Part shown: positions 1 to 9,336 of the stretch, piece by piece | How positions within the stretch are numbered: the stretch's first letter is position 1 | Layout: each line of letters opens with the position of its first letter | NCBI RefSeq assembly: GCF_002206635.1 | Contig: NZ_NGUO01000005.1 | Span: 32-33,107, forward strand | DNA: 33,076 nt | Direction of reading: 5' to 3' | From: Polynucleobacter aenigmaticus | GTDB taxonomy: Bacteria > Pseudomonadota > Gammaproteobacteria > Burkholderiales > Burkholderiaceae | Translations under genes and position numbers: made by a program | The notes under the pieces: model-generated | The model's input: only the letters and a program-made list of their open reading frames with translations | Told to the model about the DNA's origin: nothing | Databases searched by the model: none

Positions 1-1
1 A

Positions 2-349
2 TTCTTGATGGGCGTAGTGATTGTTTTAGAGTTGTCGATCGTATTGATTCGCAGCTTTATTGGTACTAACGTACCCGTGCAACCGATGCTTGAAGAGGTG
101 GCAAGCAGTAATACTCACGCCCTGGGGATGTTAATTTTCGTGGACTATGTCTACGCCTTCGAGGTTGCTGGTGTCATTCTATTGGTGGCGATTATTGCCG
201 CCGTTGCCTTGACTTTGCGTAACCGCAAAGATTCCAAGTCCCAAAATATTCATGAGCAAGTGAATGTCAATTCAGCAGATCGTATGCGCATCGTAAAGAT
301 GGACTCTGATATGGCTGCAAAGCAAGATGCTCGTGGGGAGAAGAAATGA
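2..349 (+). CDS. nuoJ: NADH-quinone oxidoreductase subunit J, 3' part
   Basis: C-terminal part of NuoJ, a membrane-arm subunit of respiratory complex I in the inner membrane. The reading frame is open to the window edge, so the true start lies upstream. About 115 residues remain: a first hydrophobic segment, a conserved-looking stretch with [18 protein letters not shown] (transmembrane), and then a charged cytoplasmic tail ending DARGEKK. Identity is supported by the following nuoK, whose ATG overlaps this stop by 4 bases (ATGA). A GGGGAG ribosome-binding site for nuoK lies in the last codons, which suggests translational coupling. Only the amino-terminal truncation by the window is unusual. 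Confidence 0.93.
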   Translation, partial: FLMGVVIVLELSIVLIRSFIGTNVPVQPMLEEVASSNTHALGMLIFVDYVYAFEVAGVILLVAIIAAVALTLRNRKDSKSQNIHEQVNVNSADRMRIVKMDSDMAAKQDARGEKK

Positions 350-654
350 CTATTACCTTAGCCCACTATTTAGTGCTTGGCGCAATCTTGTTTGCGACTA
401 GCGTCATTGGCATTTTCTTAAACCGTAAGAATATTATTGTGCTCTTAATGGCAATTGAGTTAATGCTGCTCTCGGTGAACATGAACTTCGTTGCCTTTTC
501 CCATTATTTGGGTGATATGGCTGGTCAAGTATTCGTATTCTTTATTTTGACTGTGGCTGCCGCTGAGGCGGCAATCGGTTTAGCAATTTTGGTTGTTCTC
601 TTCCGTAAGGTGGACACCATTAATGCTGAAGACCTTGACCACCTAAAAGGCTAG
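346..654 (+). CDS. nuoK: NADH-quinone oxidoreductase subunit K
   Basis: Small membrane subunit of complex I (102 residues, the usual NuoK length), homologous to mitochondrial ND4L and part of the proton-translocating membrane arm. Three hydrophobic segments are visible. The second carries the glutamate of the [11 protein letters not shown] motif, and a further glutamate lies in the third segment ([11 protein letters not shown]). Both are expected for the proton path. The start ATG overlaps the nuoJ stop by 4 bases and follows a good GGGGAG site. nuoL begins 2 bases after the stop, so the genes are clearly co-transcribed. Confidence 0.97.
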   Translation: MTITLAHYLVLGAILFATSVIGIFLNRKNIIVLLMAIELMLLSVNMNFVAFSHYLGDMAGQVFVFFILTVAAAEAAIGLAILVVLFRKVDTINAEDLDHLKG

Positions 655-656
655 TC

Positions 657-2717
657 ATGCAATTGACCTTAACTCTTCCTGTTCTCTGCGCAATTCCGTT
701 GGCGCCGTTATTCGGCTCAGTAATTGCCGGATTCTTTGGTACTAAATTAGGCGGCAATCGCATCGGTAACGGTGCCTGCCAGTTTGTCACCATCCTGGGC
801 GTAATGATCGCCTTTGTCTTGTCTTGCTTTGTGCTCGTACAGGTGATGGATGGCTTCTACTTCAATGGTACTGTGTATCGCTGGATGCAGCTAGGTGAGC
901 TCAATTTGGATATTGGCTTCTTAATCGATCCGCTGACAGCAACCATGATGTGTGTAGTGACCTTTGTTTCTTTAATGGTTCATATCTACACCATCGGTTA
1001 CATGAAGGGCGAAGAGGGTTATAACCGTTTCTTCTCATACATCTCACTCTTTACCTTCGCCATGCTGATGTTGGTAATGAGTAATAACCTCTTGCAACTC
1101 TTCTTCGGCTGGGAAGCAGTGGGTGTCGTTTCATATTTATTGATTGGCTTCTACTTTGAGCGTCAGTCAGCTGTATTTGCCAATATGAAGGCCTTCTTGG
1201 TTAACCGCGTAGGGGACTTTGGCTTCATTCTTGGTATTGGCTTGTTATTAGCTAGTACTGGCTCCATGAACTACGACGTGATCTTTGCTCAGAACACAGC
1301 ATTAGCTGCACAAACATTGCCGGGCACAAGCTGGAATTTAGTGACCGTTGCTTGTATCTGTCTCTTTATTGGTGCGATGGGTAAATCAGCCCAGTTCCCA
1401 TTACATGTTTGGTTGCCAGACTCTATGGAAGGCCCAACCCCAATTTCTGCATTAATTCATGCGGCAACCATGGTTACTGCTGGCATCTTCATGGTGTCCC
1501 GTATGTCCCCTCTGTTTGAATTGTCTGATGTAGCTCTCAGTTTCATCTTGGTGATTGGATCCATTACCGCTCTCTTCATGGGTTTCCTAGGCATTGTGCA
1601 GACCGATATCAAGCGCGTGGTTGCCTACTCAACGCTGTCACAGTTGGGTTATATGACGGTTGCCTTGGGTGTATCTGCCTATCCGGTAGCGATCTTCCAT
1701 CTCATGACTCACGCATTTTTCAAGGCACTCTTGTTCCTTGCTGCTGGTAGTGTGATTTTGGGCATGCATCACGAGCAGGACATGCGCAAGATGGGCGGAC
1801 TATGGAAGTACATGCCTATTACTTGCCTCATGATGTTGCTTGGTAGTCTGGCATTGATTGGTACGCCATTCTTCTCAGGCTTCTATTCCAAAGATTCTAT
1901 TATTGAGGCGGTAGCGGCTAGCCATATCCCGGGCTCTGGTTTTGCTTACTTCGCAGTCATGGCCAGCGTCTTTGTAACAGCTTTGTATTCCTTCCGTTTG
2001 TATTTCTACGTATTCCACGGTAAAGCTCGCTGGGGTCATGCAGATGCCCATGCACACGACCATCATCATGATCACGCAGAGCAGGGCGATGATCATGCGC
2101 ATCATGGCTTGGCGCCTGGTCAGAAACCACACGAATCACCATTTGTTGTGACTTTGCCACTGATTTTGTTAGCGATTCCATCGGTGATCATTGGTTACTA
2201 CACGATTACACCTTTGCTATTTGGTACTTATTTCGGCGATTCTATTTTTGTGGACATCGGCAAGCATCCCGCCATGAAAGAGCTTGCTGAAGAGTTCCAT
2301 GGTCCGGTTGCCATGGCAATGCATTCATTGACTTCACCCGTTTTGCTTTTGGTTGTTCTTGGGGTATTGACTGCCGCAATTGGCTACCTCTGGGCGCCCA
2401 AGTTACCTGGTGTAGTTGCGCAAGCATTTGCACCGATCAAAAAGCTCTTGGATAACAAATACTATCTCGATGATTTGAATCAAGCAGTTTTTGCTAAAGG
2501 TTTGCTGTGGATCGGTGGTGTCTTATGGCATCGCGGTGATCAACAGGCTATTGACGGTTTCTTGGTTAACGGTAGTGCGCATGCAGTAGGGCGCTTCTCC
2601 GCAGCCATTCGCCATTTGCAATCCGGTTATCTCTATCACTATGCATTCGCAATGATTGCGGGCTTAGCGGTATTGCTAGCTTGGGTTTTGTACGCTTACC
2701 TGCCTTTTGTTCGCTAG
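657..2717 (+). CDS. nuoL: NADH-quinone oxidoreductase subunit L
   Basis: Distal antiporter-like subunit of complex I (686 residues). The family core is clear: an N-terminal region with the IDPLTATMMCVVTFVS motif, a transmembrane segment FFGWEAVGVVSYLLIGFY whose glutamate (about E153) is the expected proton-path residue, the discontinuous-helix region SAQFPLHVWLPDSMEGPTP, and the following HAATMVTAGIF. The C-terminus holds the lateral amphipathic helix and anchoring segment typical of NuoL. An insertion at about residues 461-483 contains ten histidines and several aspartates (see findings). It sits two bases after nuoK and 24 bases before nuoM in one operon. Confidence 0.97.
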   Translation: MQLTLTLPVLCAIPLAPLFGSVIAGFFGTKLGGNRIGNGACQFVTILGVMIAFVLSCFVLVQVMDGFYFNGTVYRWMQLGELNLDIGFLIDPLTATMMCVVTFVSLMVHIYTIGYMKGEEGYNRFFSYISLFTFAMLMLVMSNNLLQLFFGWEAVGVVSYLLIGFYFERQSAVFANMKAFLVNRVGDFGFILGIGLLLASTGSMNYDVIFAQNTALAAQTLPGTSWNLVTVACICLFIGAMGKSAQFPLHVWLPDSMEGPTPISALIHAATMVTAGIFMVSRMSPLFELSDVALSFILVIGSITALFMGFLGIVQTDIKRVVAYSTLSQLGYMTVALGVSAYPVAIFHLMTHAFFKALLFLAAGSVILGMHHEQDMRKMGGLWKYMPITCLMMLLGSLALIGTPFFSGFYSKDSIIEAVAASHIPGSGFAYFAVMASVFVTALYSFRLYFYVFHGKARWGHADAHAHDHHHDHAEQGDDHAHHGLAPGQKPHESPFVVTLPLILLAIPSVIIGYYTITPLLFGTYFGDSIFVDIGKHPAMKELAEEFHGPVAMAMHSLTSPVLLLVVLGVLTAAIGYLWAPKLPGVVAQAFAPIKKLLDNKYYLDDLNQAVFAKGLLWIGGVLWHRGDQQAIDGFLVNGSAHAVGRFSAAIRHLQSGYLYHYAFAMIAGLAVLLAWVLYAYLPFVR

Positions 2718-2741
2718 ACCTTTGTTACTTAAGTAGCCACC

Positions 2742-4208
2742 ATGATTCTTTCTTACGCCATTTGGATCCCGATTTTTTTCGGCATCATTATTTTGTTCTA
2801 CGGTTCAGAGAGGCCGACTGCCGGTGTCCGCTGGTTAGCGCTGACTGGTGCCATCCTTGGCTTTATTGCAACTCTGCCATTGGTGATCAGTTTTGATATC
2901 GCTAATCCTGGCATGCAGTTTGTTGAGAAGTTAAGCTGGATTCCTCGATATGACATCAACTATCACCTAGGTATCGACGGTATCTCGGTATGGTTCATTG
3001 TCTTGACTGCCTTCGTTAATATTATTGTGGTGATTGCTGCATGGGAAGTGATTGATAAGAAGGTCTCGCAGTACATGGCTTCTTTCTTAATCCTTTCTGG
3101 ATTAATGATTGGCGTGTTCGCGGCATTAGATGCTTTGTTGTTCTATGTGTTCTTCGAAGCAACCCTGATTCCGATGTACATCATCATCGGTGTGTGGGGC
3201 GGTCATAACCGTATCTACGCTGCGTTCAAGTTCTTCTTGTACACCTTGCTTGGCTCGCTATTAACTTTGATCGCCATGCTGTACTTGTACAACGTGACTA
3301 ATACTTTTGACATCTTGGCTTGGCATAATGCTCGCCTCGACATCGTTGAGCAAATCCTCCTGTTCTTCGCATTCTTTATGGCGTTTGCTGTGAAGGTTCC
3401 AATGTGGCCTTTGCATACCTGGTTGCCAGATGTTCACGTTGAAGCGCCAACTGGTGGCTCCGTAGTCTTGGCCGCGATCATGTTGAAGCTCGGTGCCTAT
3501 GGCTTCTTACGTTTTTCATTGCCGATTGCTCCAGATGCCAGCCAATATCTTGGCCCATTCATCATCTTCTTATCTTTAGTTGCCGTGATCTATGTTGGCG
3601 CAGTAGCCTTAGTTCAAAAAGACATGAAGAAGCTGGTGGCTTACTCATCAGTAGCGCACATGGGCTTTGTGACACTCGGTTTCTTCCTCTTTAGTCCTTT
3701 GGGTATCGAGGGCGGCATTGTGCAGATGATTTCTCATGGCTTCGTAGCAGGCGCAATGTTCCTGTCTATCGGTGTGTTGTATGACCGTATGCATACCCGT
3801 CAAATTGCAGATTACGGTGGTGTTGTGCATCGTATGCCAGCATTTACAGCCTTTGCAGTACTGATGGCCATGGCGAATTGCGGCTTGCCGGCTACCTCTG
3901 GATTCGTGGGTGAGTTCATGGTGATTTTGGCTGCTGTCGATTACGATTTCGTCATTGGCATCTTGGCTGCAACTGCTTTGATTCTTAGCGCTGCTTACTC
4001 CTTATGGATGGTCAAGCGCGTGTTCTTTGGCGCAATTGCGAATCAGCATGTTGAGGAATTAAAAGACCTCAATGCGCGCGAGTATTTCATGATGGCGGTA
4101 CTGTCCATCTGCGTGATCGGTATGGGGGTATATCCAAAGCCTTTTACCGACATTATTCATCCTGCCGTGATTAATCTGTTGCAGCATGTTGCTGTCAGCA
4201 AACTCTGA
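2742..4208 (+). CDS. nuoM: NADH-quinone oxidoreductase subunit M
   Basis: Antiporter-like membrane subunit of complex I (488 residues, normal for NuoM). Diagnostic stretches are the YHLGIDGISVWFIVLTA segment, the helix FYVFFEATLIPMYIIIG with its key glutamate (about E139), and VKVPMWPLHTWLPDVHVEAP, where the lysine and histidine of the proton channel are expected. About 14 hydrophobic segments can be traced. The ATG is preceded by only a weak ribosome-binding site, so translation may depend on coupling with nuoL. nuoN follows after 10 bases. Confidence 0.97.
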   Translation: MILSYAIWIPIFFGIIILFYGSERPTAGVRWLALTGAILGFIATLPLVISFDIANPGMQFVEKLSWIPRYDINYHLGIDGISVWFIVLTAFVNIIVVIAAWEVIDKKVSQYMASFLILSGLMIGVFAALDALLFYVFFEATLIPMYIIIGVWGGHNRIYAAFKFFLYTLLGSLLTLIAMLYLYNVTNTFDILAWHNARLDIVEQILLFFAFFMAFAVKVPMWPLHTWLPDVHVEAPTGGSVVLAAIMLKLGAYGFLRFSLPIAPDASQYLGPFIIFLSLVAVIYVGAVALVQKDMKKLVAYSSVAHMGFVTLGFFLFSPLGIEGGIVQMISHGFVAGAMFLSIGVLYDRMHTRQIADYGGVVHRMPAFTAFAVLMAMANCGLPATSGFVGEFMVILAAVDYDFVIGILAATALILSAAYSLWMVKRVFFGAIANQHVEELKDLNAREYFMMAVLSICVIGMGVYPKPFTDIIHPAVINLLQHVAVSKL

Positions 4209-4218
4209 GTAAAAGCTA

Positions 4219-5724
4219 ATGCAAGCATTTGACCTATACGCCGTCCTACCGGAACTCGTTTTACTCGTAGTCACCTGCCTCTTATTGGTGGCCAGCGTTT
4301 ATGTGCCTGAGCGTCAGCCAGTCACTCCTGGAGTAGAGCAGGATATTTTCCACACCCCTCGCGGTGTTGGTTTTGTTTACTTCTTCTCCATCATCCTCTT
4401 GGCCTATTTAGTCATTGCTTTTGTAGGTCGCATGGGTGATGTATCGGTCGTAGCGATGAATGGCTTATTTCAGTCAGACCCATTCTCGAACCTATTGAAG
4501 GCTTGTTCATGCGGTGCGGTGTTGGTGAGCTTGGTTTACTCAAAGCAATATCTCACTGATCGTGCTTTGTTCCGCCCGGACTTTATTGTCTTGGCTTTGC
4601 TTGCTTTATTAGGTCAGTGTGTATTGATCTCCGGTGCAAATCTCCTCACGTTGTATTTGGGTCTTGAATTGATGGCTTTGCCAACCTATGCCTTGGTGGC
4701 AATGCGTCACAGCAGCGAGAAGAGTGTTGAGGCAGGTATTAAATATTTTATTTTGGGCGCATTGGCGTCTGGTTTCTTACTCTACGGTATGTCCATGTTG
4801 TATGGAGTCACCGGCTCACTCGATTTAATTGAAATCTTTAGAACCGTTGCTGATCCGCGCGTCAATCATTTGGTAATGGCTTTTGGTTTGGTATTTATTG
4901 TTTCTGGCTTAGCCTTCAAATTGGGAGTAGTGCCATTCCATATGTGGGTACCCGACGTATATCAAGGTGCGCCAACAGCAGTGACATTAATGATTGCAGC
5001 AGCGCCGAAGTTGGCTGCCTTTGCATTGATCTTCCGTCTCTTGGTCAACACCTTGTTGCCTTTACTAGGTGACTGGCAGCCGATGCTGGTCCTGTTAGCG
5101 GTCTTATCTTTAGTGCTCGGTAACGTCACTGCGATTGCTCAAACCAATATGAAGCGTATGTTGGCTTACTCTGCAATTGCGCAAATGGGTTTTGTATTGC
5201 TTGGCATGTTGTCAGTATTCGACGACCATGCATTTAGCGCCTCTATGTTCTACGCTATTACGTATGTATTGACTACATTAGGAAGCTTCGGCCTCTTGAT
5301 GATGTTGTCACGTAAAGGCCATGATTGCGAAACCATTGACGACCTCAAAGGCTTGAATAAACGTCATCCTTGGTTTGCCTTTATTGGCCTTATCATGATG
5401 TTCTCTTTGGCGGGTATTCCGCCAACAGTAGGCTTTGCAGCCAAATTAGGCGTACTTGAAGCCTTGGTAGATGGCGAGCATACATTCTTGGCTATCATCG
5501 CAGTCATTGCTTCATTAATTGGCGCGTTCTATTACCTTAGAGTCGTTAAAGTCATGTACTTTGATGAGCCTAAAGCAGAGCATGCAATCGAGATTTCTGG
5601 ATCTGGTTTTGCCCGTGGCCTCTTGAGCCTGAATGCCATCTTTGTCCTAGCATTGGGAATCTTCCCCGCAGGCTTAATGGCTGTTTGTCTGGATGCAATG
5701 CGCCGCACTTTACTGGGCTCGTAA
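4219..5724 (+). CDS. nuoN: NADH-quinone oxidoreductase subunit N
   Basis: Third antiporter-like subunit of complex I (501 residues). The helix [19 protein letters not shown] carries the expected glutamate (about E150). Further in are [20 protein letters not shown] and [15 protein letters not shown], both conserved in NuoN. It is the last nuo gene here, and a hairpin followed by a T-rich run lies about 30 bases after the stop. In related bacteria a small DUF2818 gene often follows nuoN (from memory), but no such frame is visible in the 106-base gap to the NUDIX gene. Confidence 0.97.
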   Translation: MQAFDLYAVLPELVLLVVTCLLLVASVYVPERQPVTPGVEQDIFHTPRGVGFVYFFSIILLAYLVIAFVGRMGDVSVVAMNGLFQSDPFSNLLKACSCGAVLVSLVYSKQYLTDRALFRPDFIVLALLALLGQCVLISGANLLTLYLGLELMALPTYALVAMRHSSEKSVEAGIKYFILGALASGFLLYGMSMLYGVTGSLDLIEIFRTVADPRVNHLVMAFGLVFIVSGLAFKLGVVPFHMWVPDVYQGAPTAVTLMIAAAPKLAAFALIFRLLVNTLLPLLGDWQPMLVLLAVLSLVLGNVTAIAQTNMKRMLAYSAIAQMGFVLLGMLSVFDDHAFSASMFYAITYVLTTLGSFGLLMMLSRKGHDCETIDDLKGLNKRHPWFAFIGLIMMFSLAGIPPTVGFAAKLGVLEALVDGEHTFLAIIAVIASLIGAFYYLRVVKVMYFDEPKAEHAIEISGSGFARGLLSLNAIFVLALGIFPAGLMAVCLDAMRRTLLGS

Positions 5725-5752
5725 GCAGGCGATTGAAATAAGCATTGATGAC

Positions 5753-5782
5753 GGGCTCCGAATAGGGGCCTTTCTCTTTTTT
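5753..5782 (+). terminator. Probable intrinsic terminator of the nuo operon
   Basis: The arm GGCTCC (5754-5759) pairs with GGGGCC (5765-5770), including one G-T wobble, around a 5-base loop. It is followed directly by a T-rich run at 5771-5782 (TTTCTCTTTTTT). Its place just after nuoN fits an intrinsic terminator closing the complex I operon. The stem is short, so termination may be partial. Confidence 0.6.
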
Positions 5783-5830
5783 GTCATCCAAGTTTTGTAA
5801 GATGGCTATTCCATTTATGAGAGACCTGTT

Positions 5831-6430
5831 ATGACTGAAAAATCGTTTGATGATCTTCCGCCTGGTGATGCCCATTTAAGGGAAGAGCGCTTGTCGGCTG
5901 AAGATATTTACCACGGCATCTTCTTAAATATGAAGCGTGATCAGGTCAGTCTACCCGATGGTAAGCAGGCAGTGCGGGAATATCTCACTCATCCAGGTGC
6001 AGTCGCTATTTTGGCCATCTTGGATGACGGCAGAGTGCTGATGGAGCGTCAATACCGCTACCCTATTGCTAAGGCGTGTTTGGAGATTCCGGCGGGAAAG
6101 TTAGATCCCAAAGAGGATCACCTGGTATGCGCGCAGCGTGAGCTGGCTGAGGAGACTGGATACTCCGCAAGTAAGTGGAGTTTCATCCGCCGTATTCATC
6201 CGGTGATTTCCTATTCGACAGAATTTATTGATATCTACTTGGCTGAGGGCTTGGTCTCCGGGAAAAGCCACTTGGATGAGGAAGAGTTTTTGGATGTCTT
6301 TGCTGCCCCTTTAGAGCAGCTTTTGGAATGGGTGGAGCAGGGCGAGATTACTGATGTTAAGACGACGATTGCGGCCTATTGGCTGGATCGATATCGCCGC
6401 GGCTTAGTGAGTCCCAAGCCTATTGGCTAG
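5831..6430 (+). CDS. nudF: NUDIX hydrolase, ADP-ribose pyrophosphatase type
   Basis: Cytoplasmic NUDIX enzyme (199 residues), most like NudF/ADP-ribose pyrophosphatase, which splits ADP-ribose to AMP and ribose 5-phosphate. The NUDIX box is complete: G89, five residues, E95, seven residues, then R103-E104-L-A-E107-E108-T-G110-Y111. These glutamates bind the metal. The preceding VRQYLTHP-like segment (VREYLTHPGAVAILAI) and ERQYRYPIAK are typical of the ADP-ribose subgroup. The ATG at 5831 is the first reasonable start after the nuo terminator. The exact substrate is inferred from family resemblance, so the gene symbol is tentative. Confidence 0.85.
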   Translation: MTEKSFDDLPPGDAHLREERLSAEDIYHGIFLNMKRDQVSLPDGKQAVREYLTHPGAVAILAILDDGRVLMERQYRYPIAKACLEIPAGKLDPKEDHLVCAQRELAEETGYSASKWSFIRRIHPVISYSTEFIDIYLAEGLVSGKSHLDEEEFLDVFAAPLEQLLEWVEQGEITDVKTTIAAYWLDRYRRGLVSPKPIG

Positions 6431-6460
6431 TAATTTCATGATCCGTATAAAATGGGGGTA

Positions 6461-6488
6461 TTGAATTTAGCAGTTTTGCCCTTATATA
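6461..6488 (+). promoter_or_regulatory. Possible sigma-70 type promoter before the DUF1178 gene
   Basis: TTGAAT (6461-6466) and TATATA (6483-6488) are separated by 16 bases, each matching four of six consensus positions. Transcription would begin close to the start codon at 6495, leaving almost no leader. The only ribosome-binding signal is a weak AGG at 6488-6490. This is a visual match only. Confidence 0.3.
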
Positions 6489-6494
6489 GGTCTT

Positions 6495-7019
6495 ATGAAA
6501 GTTTATAACCTCGCTTGCCCACTAGATCATCGCTTTGAAGGATGGTTTGCCTCAGAAGAGGATTGCCTTGCTCAGCAAGACAAGGGAATGCTAGCGTGCC
6601 CGATTTGCGATAGCACTGAAATTACTCGGATGCCATCTGCTCCCCATATTGCTAAATCAGGCTCTAGCAAAGTGGTCAGCTCAACCGAGCTCACCGTTGC
6701 AAATCCTGCTGCAGCAGATAACATTGGCATCAGTGGCGCTATCAGTGGTGATGTTGTTGCTCTGACTGGTGGTGACCATTCTCAATTGGAGGCTCAGGTA
6801 CAAGCAGCCTTTTTAAAGGGTATGCGCGAGTTGATGGGGCGATCCGAGGATGTCGGGAACTCTTTTGCTGAAGAGGCTCGAAAAATTCACTATAAGGAAT
6901 CTCCCGAGCGGAGTATTCGTGGACAAACCACTCTAGATGAAGCTGAGTCTTTGCGCGAAGAGGGGATTGAAGTCATGGCGATGCCCATGATGCCCGCTTT
7001 CAAAAACACCCTGCAGTAG
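6495..7019 (+). CDS. DUF1178 family protein
   Basis: Small soluble protein (174 residues) of the DUF1178 family, function unknown. The N-terminus has a zinc-ribbon-like pattern: C8 with H12 nearby, then C35-P-I-C38 in LACPICDS. Next come a Ser/Ala-rich variable middle and a conserved C-terminal part (AFLKGMRELMGRSEDVGNSFAEEARKIHYKE in outline, then EEGIEVMAMPMMPAFK). The family is widespread in proteobacteria. Here it stands 65 bases after the NUDIX gene with the same orientation and may be co-transcribed with it or use its own weak promoter. No function can be given from sequence. Confidence 0.88.
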   Translation: MKVYNLACPLDHRFEGWFASEEDCLAQQDKGMLACPICDSTEITRMPSAPHIAKSGSSKVVSSTELTVANPAAADNIGISGAISGDVVALTGGDHSQLEAQVQAAFLKGMRELMGRSEDVGNSFAEEARKIHYKESPERSIRGQTTLDEAESLREEGIEVMAMPMMPAFKNTLQ

Positions 7020-7061
7020 CCAACTTCCCCCTAATTCCCCTATACTTGCTAAGCACCCATA

Positions 7062-7076
7062 CGCGATTACATCGCG
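7062..7076. repeat. Perfect inverted repeat upstream of ABC importer operon
   Basis: CGCGAT (7062-7067), three bases, then ATCGCG (7071-7076). It lies 33 bases before the start codon of the importer's binding protein and just downstream of a TATACT box (7041-7046) that could be a -10 element. It could be an operator or a small leader hairpin. No regulator gene is adjacent. Confidence 0.45.
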
Positions 7077-7082
7077 ATATAA

Positions 7083-7862
<780 letters not shown>

Positions 7863-7916
7863 GTTAATTAAGCTATAGCAATCGTAAATCGTAATTCGTA
7901 GTCGAAAGCCTGCCCT

Positions 7917-8570
7917 GTGACTTTTCTGGATATTCTTACCCAGCTAGCCCAGGGCATTTCTTATACAGTCCTAGTAACGCTAGTTTGCTCCCTCACTGGG
8001 CTGGTGGTGGGCTTGACCTTATCCAGTCTGCGCCGCCTCAACATAAGCTGGGTAAGCCCACTCATTGATTGCTACACCTATGTATTTCGGGGTGTGCCAG
8101 TACTAGTCCTGCTCTTCATTGTGTATTTTGGCATGCCAGGCATTGGCTTTAAGGTGCCGCCACTAATGGCGATGGCGCTTAGCTTGGGTCTAGTCGCCTC
8201 TGCGTATTTGGCTGAGGTCTTTCGGGGTGCATTTAATTCAGTCGATCCAGCAGAGGTGATTGCTGCTCAAGCCATGGGGATGACGCGCATTCAGGTACTA
8301 AGATTTATTGAGTTGCCGCAAATGCTCCGATTCTCCGTGCCCGGCATGGTGAACGAATTTACCTCAGTTTTGAAGTATTCCCCATTTGCTTATACAGTCG
8401 GAATTCCCGAAATCACTAAGCAGGCGATGACGCTGACCTCCACAACCCTGCGCGGAATAGAGGTCTATCTGGCGGTAGGCATTCTTTACTTTGTAATTTA
8501 CCGAATTTGTTTGGTTGGTGTTCAATTGCTGAGTAAGCGTTATCAAATTCCAGGCATGAGTCCAGTATGA
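7917..8570 (+). CDS. Amino acid-type ABC transporter permease, first subunit
   Basis: Inner-membrane permease of the HisM/GlnP family (217 residues). An N-terminal Gln/Ser-Tyr-Thr start (GISYTVLVTLVCSLTGLVVG) leads into several hydrophobic segments. The coupling-loop region, which contacts the ATPase, has AAQAMGMTRIQVLRFIELPQMLRFSVPG, the EAA motif of this family. It is read from a GTG start at 7917; no ATG fits and the ribosome-binding site is weak (GAAAG). It lies 54 bases after the receptor and 34 before the ATPase, and probably forms a heterodimer with the second permease at 9336. Confidence 0.9.
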   Translation: MTFLDILTQLAQGISYTVLVTLVCSLTGLVVGLTLSSLRRLNISWVSPLIDCYTYVFRGVPVLVLLFIVYFGMPGIGFKVPPLMAMALSLGLVASAYLAEVFRGAFNSVDPAEVIAAQAMGMTRIQVLRFIELPQMLRFSVPGMVNEFTSVLKYSPFAYTVGIPEITKQAMTLTSTTLRGIEVYLAVGILYFVIYRICLVGVQLLSKRYQIPGMSPV

Positions 8571-8604
8571 GTACCGGCATCCCATTTTTCAATAAGGCAA
8601 TGAC

Positions 8605-9336
8605 GTGGCATTAATACAAGTAAGAGATCTTGTTAAAGAGTTTGATGGACAGACCATCTTATCCAACATCAACCTTGATTTAAAGGAGGGCGATGTTCGA
8701 GTATTAATGGGTGCATCTGGCTCAGGTAAATCTACTTTGTTGCGCTGTCTCAATCGTCTAGTGGAGCCCACCTCTGGATCAATTGTTTTTAGGGGCAAAG
8801 AAGTGTTGGGTCCCAATGTCGATGTCAGGGAGTTGCGCAAGCAAATTGGTTTTGTGTTTCAGCAGTTTGCTTTGTATAGCCACTTAACTGTCTTGGATAA
8901 TGTGTCCTTGGGTTTGCGTAAGTTGCATAAGATGGGAAGGGCTGAGGCCAAAGAAAAGGCCTTGTTTGAGTTATCTCATTTTGAAATGACACCGCATCGA
9001 GACAAATACCCCTCACAGCTTTCTGGAGGTCAAAAGCAGCGAGTGGCAATTGCTCGTGCACTTGCGATGGATCCTGCAGTTTTAGTTCTCGATGAGCCAA
9101 CCTCGGCGCTTGATCCAGTGATGTCACGTGATGTAGCTGATTTGATTAATCGCCTGCATGGCGAAGGGATCACCATGATCTGCGTCACGCATGACTTGAG
9201 CTTAGCTCGCAATATTGCGGATACCGTCCTGTTCTTAGATCGTGGCGTGATTCGTGCTGATGATCGTATTGATGTTCTGAGCAAGCATTCAGAGCCAGAG
9301 ATCCGGACATTTTTTGGTGATAAGGAAACGCTTTGA
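8605..9336 (+). CDS. Amino acid-type ABC transporter ATP-binding protein
   Basis: Cytoplasmic ATPase of the GlnQ/HisP family (243 residues). All motifs are present: Walker A GASGSGKST (residues 36-44), Q-loop FVFQQFALYSHLTV, ABC signature LSGGQKQR, Walker B VLVLDEPTSALD, and the H-loop histidine in ICVTHDLS. The start is GTG at 8605 with AAGG about 8 bases upstream; an ATG at 8600 is out of frame and stops at once. Its stop overlaps the ATG of the second permease (TGATG), so the two are translationally coupled. It powers the importer made with 7110, 7917 and 9336. Confidence 0.95.
   Translation: MALIQVRDLVKEFDGQTILSNINLDLKEGDVRVLMGASGSGKSTLLRCLNRLVEPTSGSIVFRGKEVLGPNVDVRELRKQIGFVFQQFALYSHLTVLDNVSLGLRKLHKMGRAEAKEKALFELSHFEMTPHRDKYPSQLSGGQKQRVAIARALAMDPAVLVLDEPTSALDPVMSRDVADLINRLHGEGITMICVTHDLSLARNIADTVLFLDRGVIRADDRIDVLSKHSEPEIRTFFGDKETL

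Noticed and set aside
5570..5875. Minus-strand frame of 101 codons between nuoN and the NUDIX gene
   Set aside because: It runs antisense through the end of nuoN, the terminator and the NUDIX start, and its protein looks like no known family and is not of DUF2818 type.
7880..7905. Short tandem-like repeats (ATCGTAA twice, then TTCGTAG) between the ABC receptor and permease genes
   Set aside because: Only two exact units of seven bases; too short to support a functional claim.
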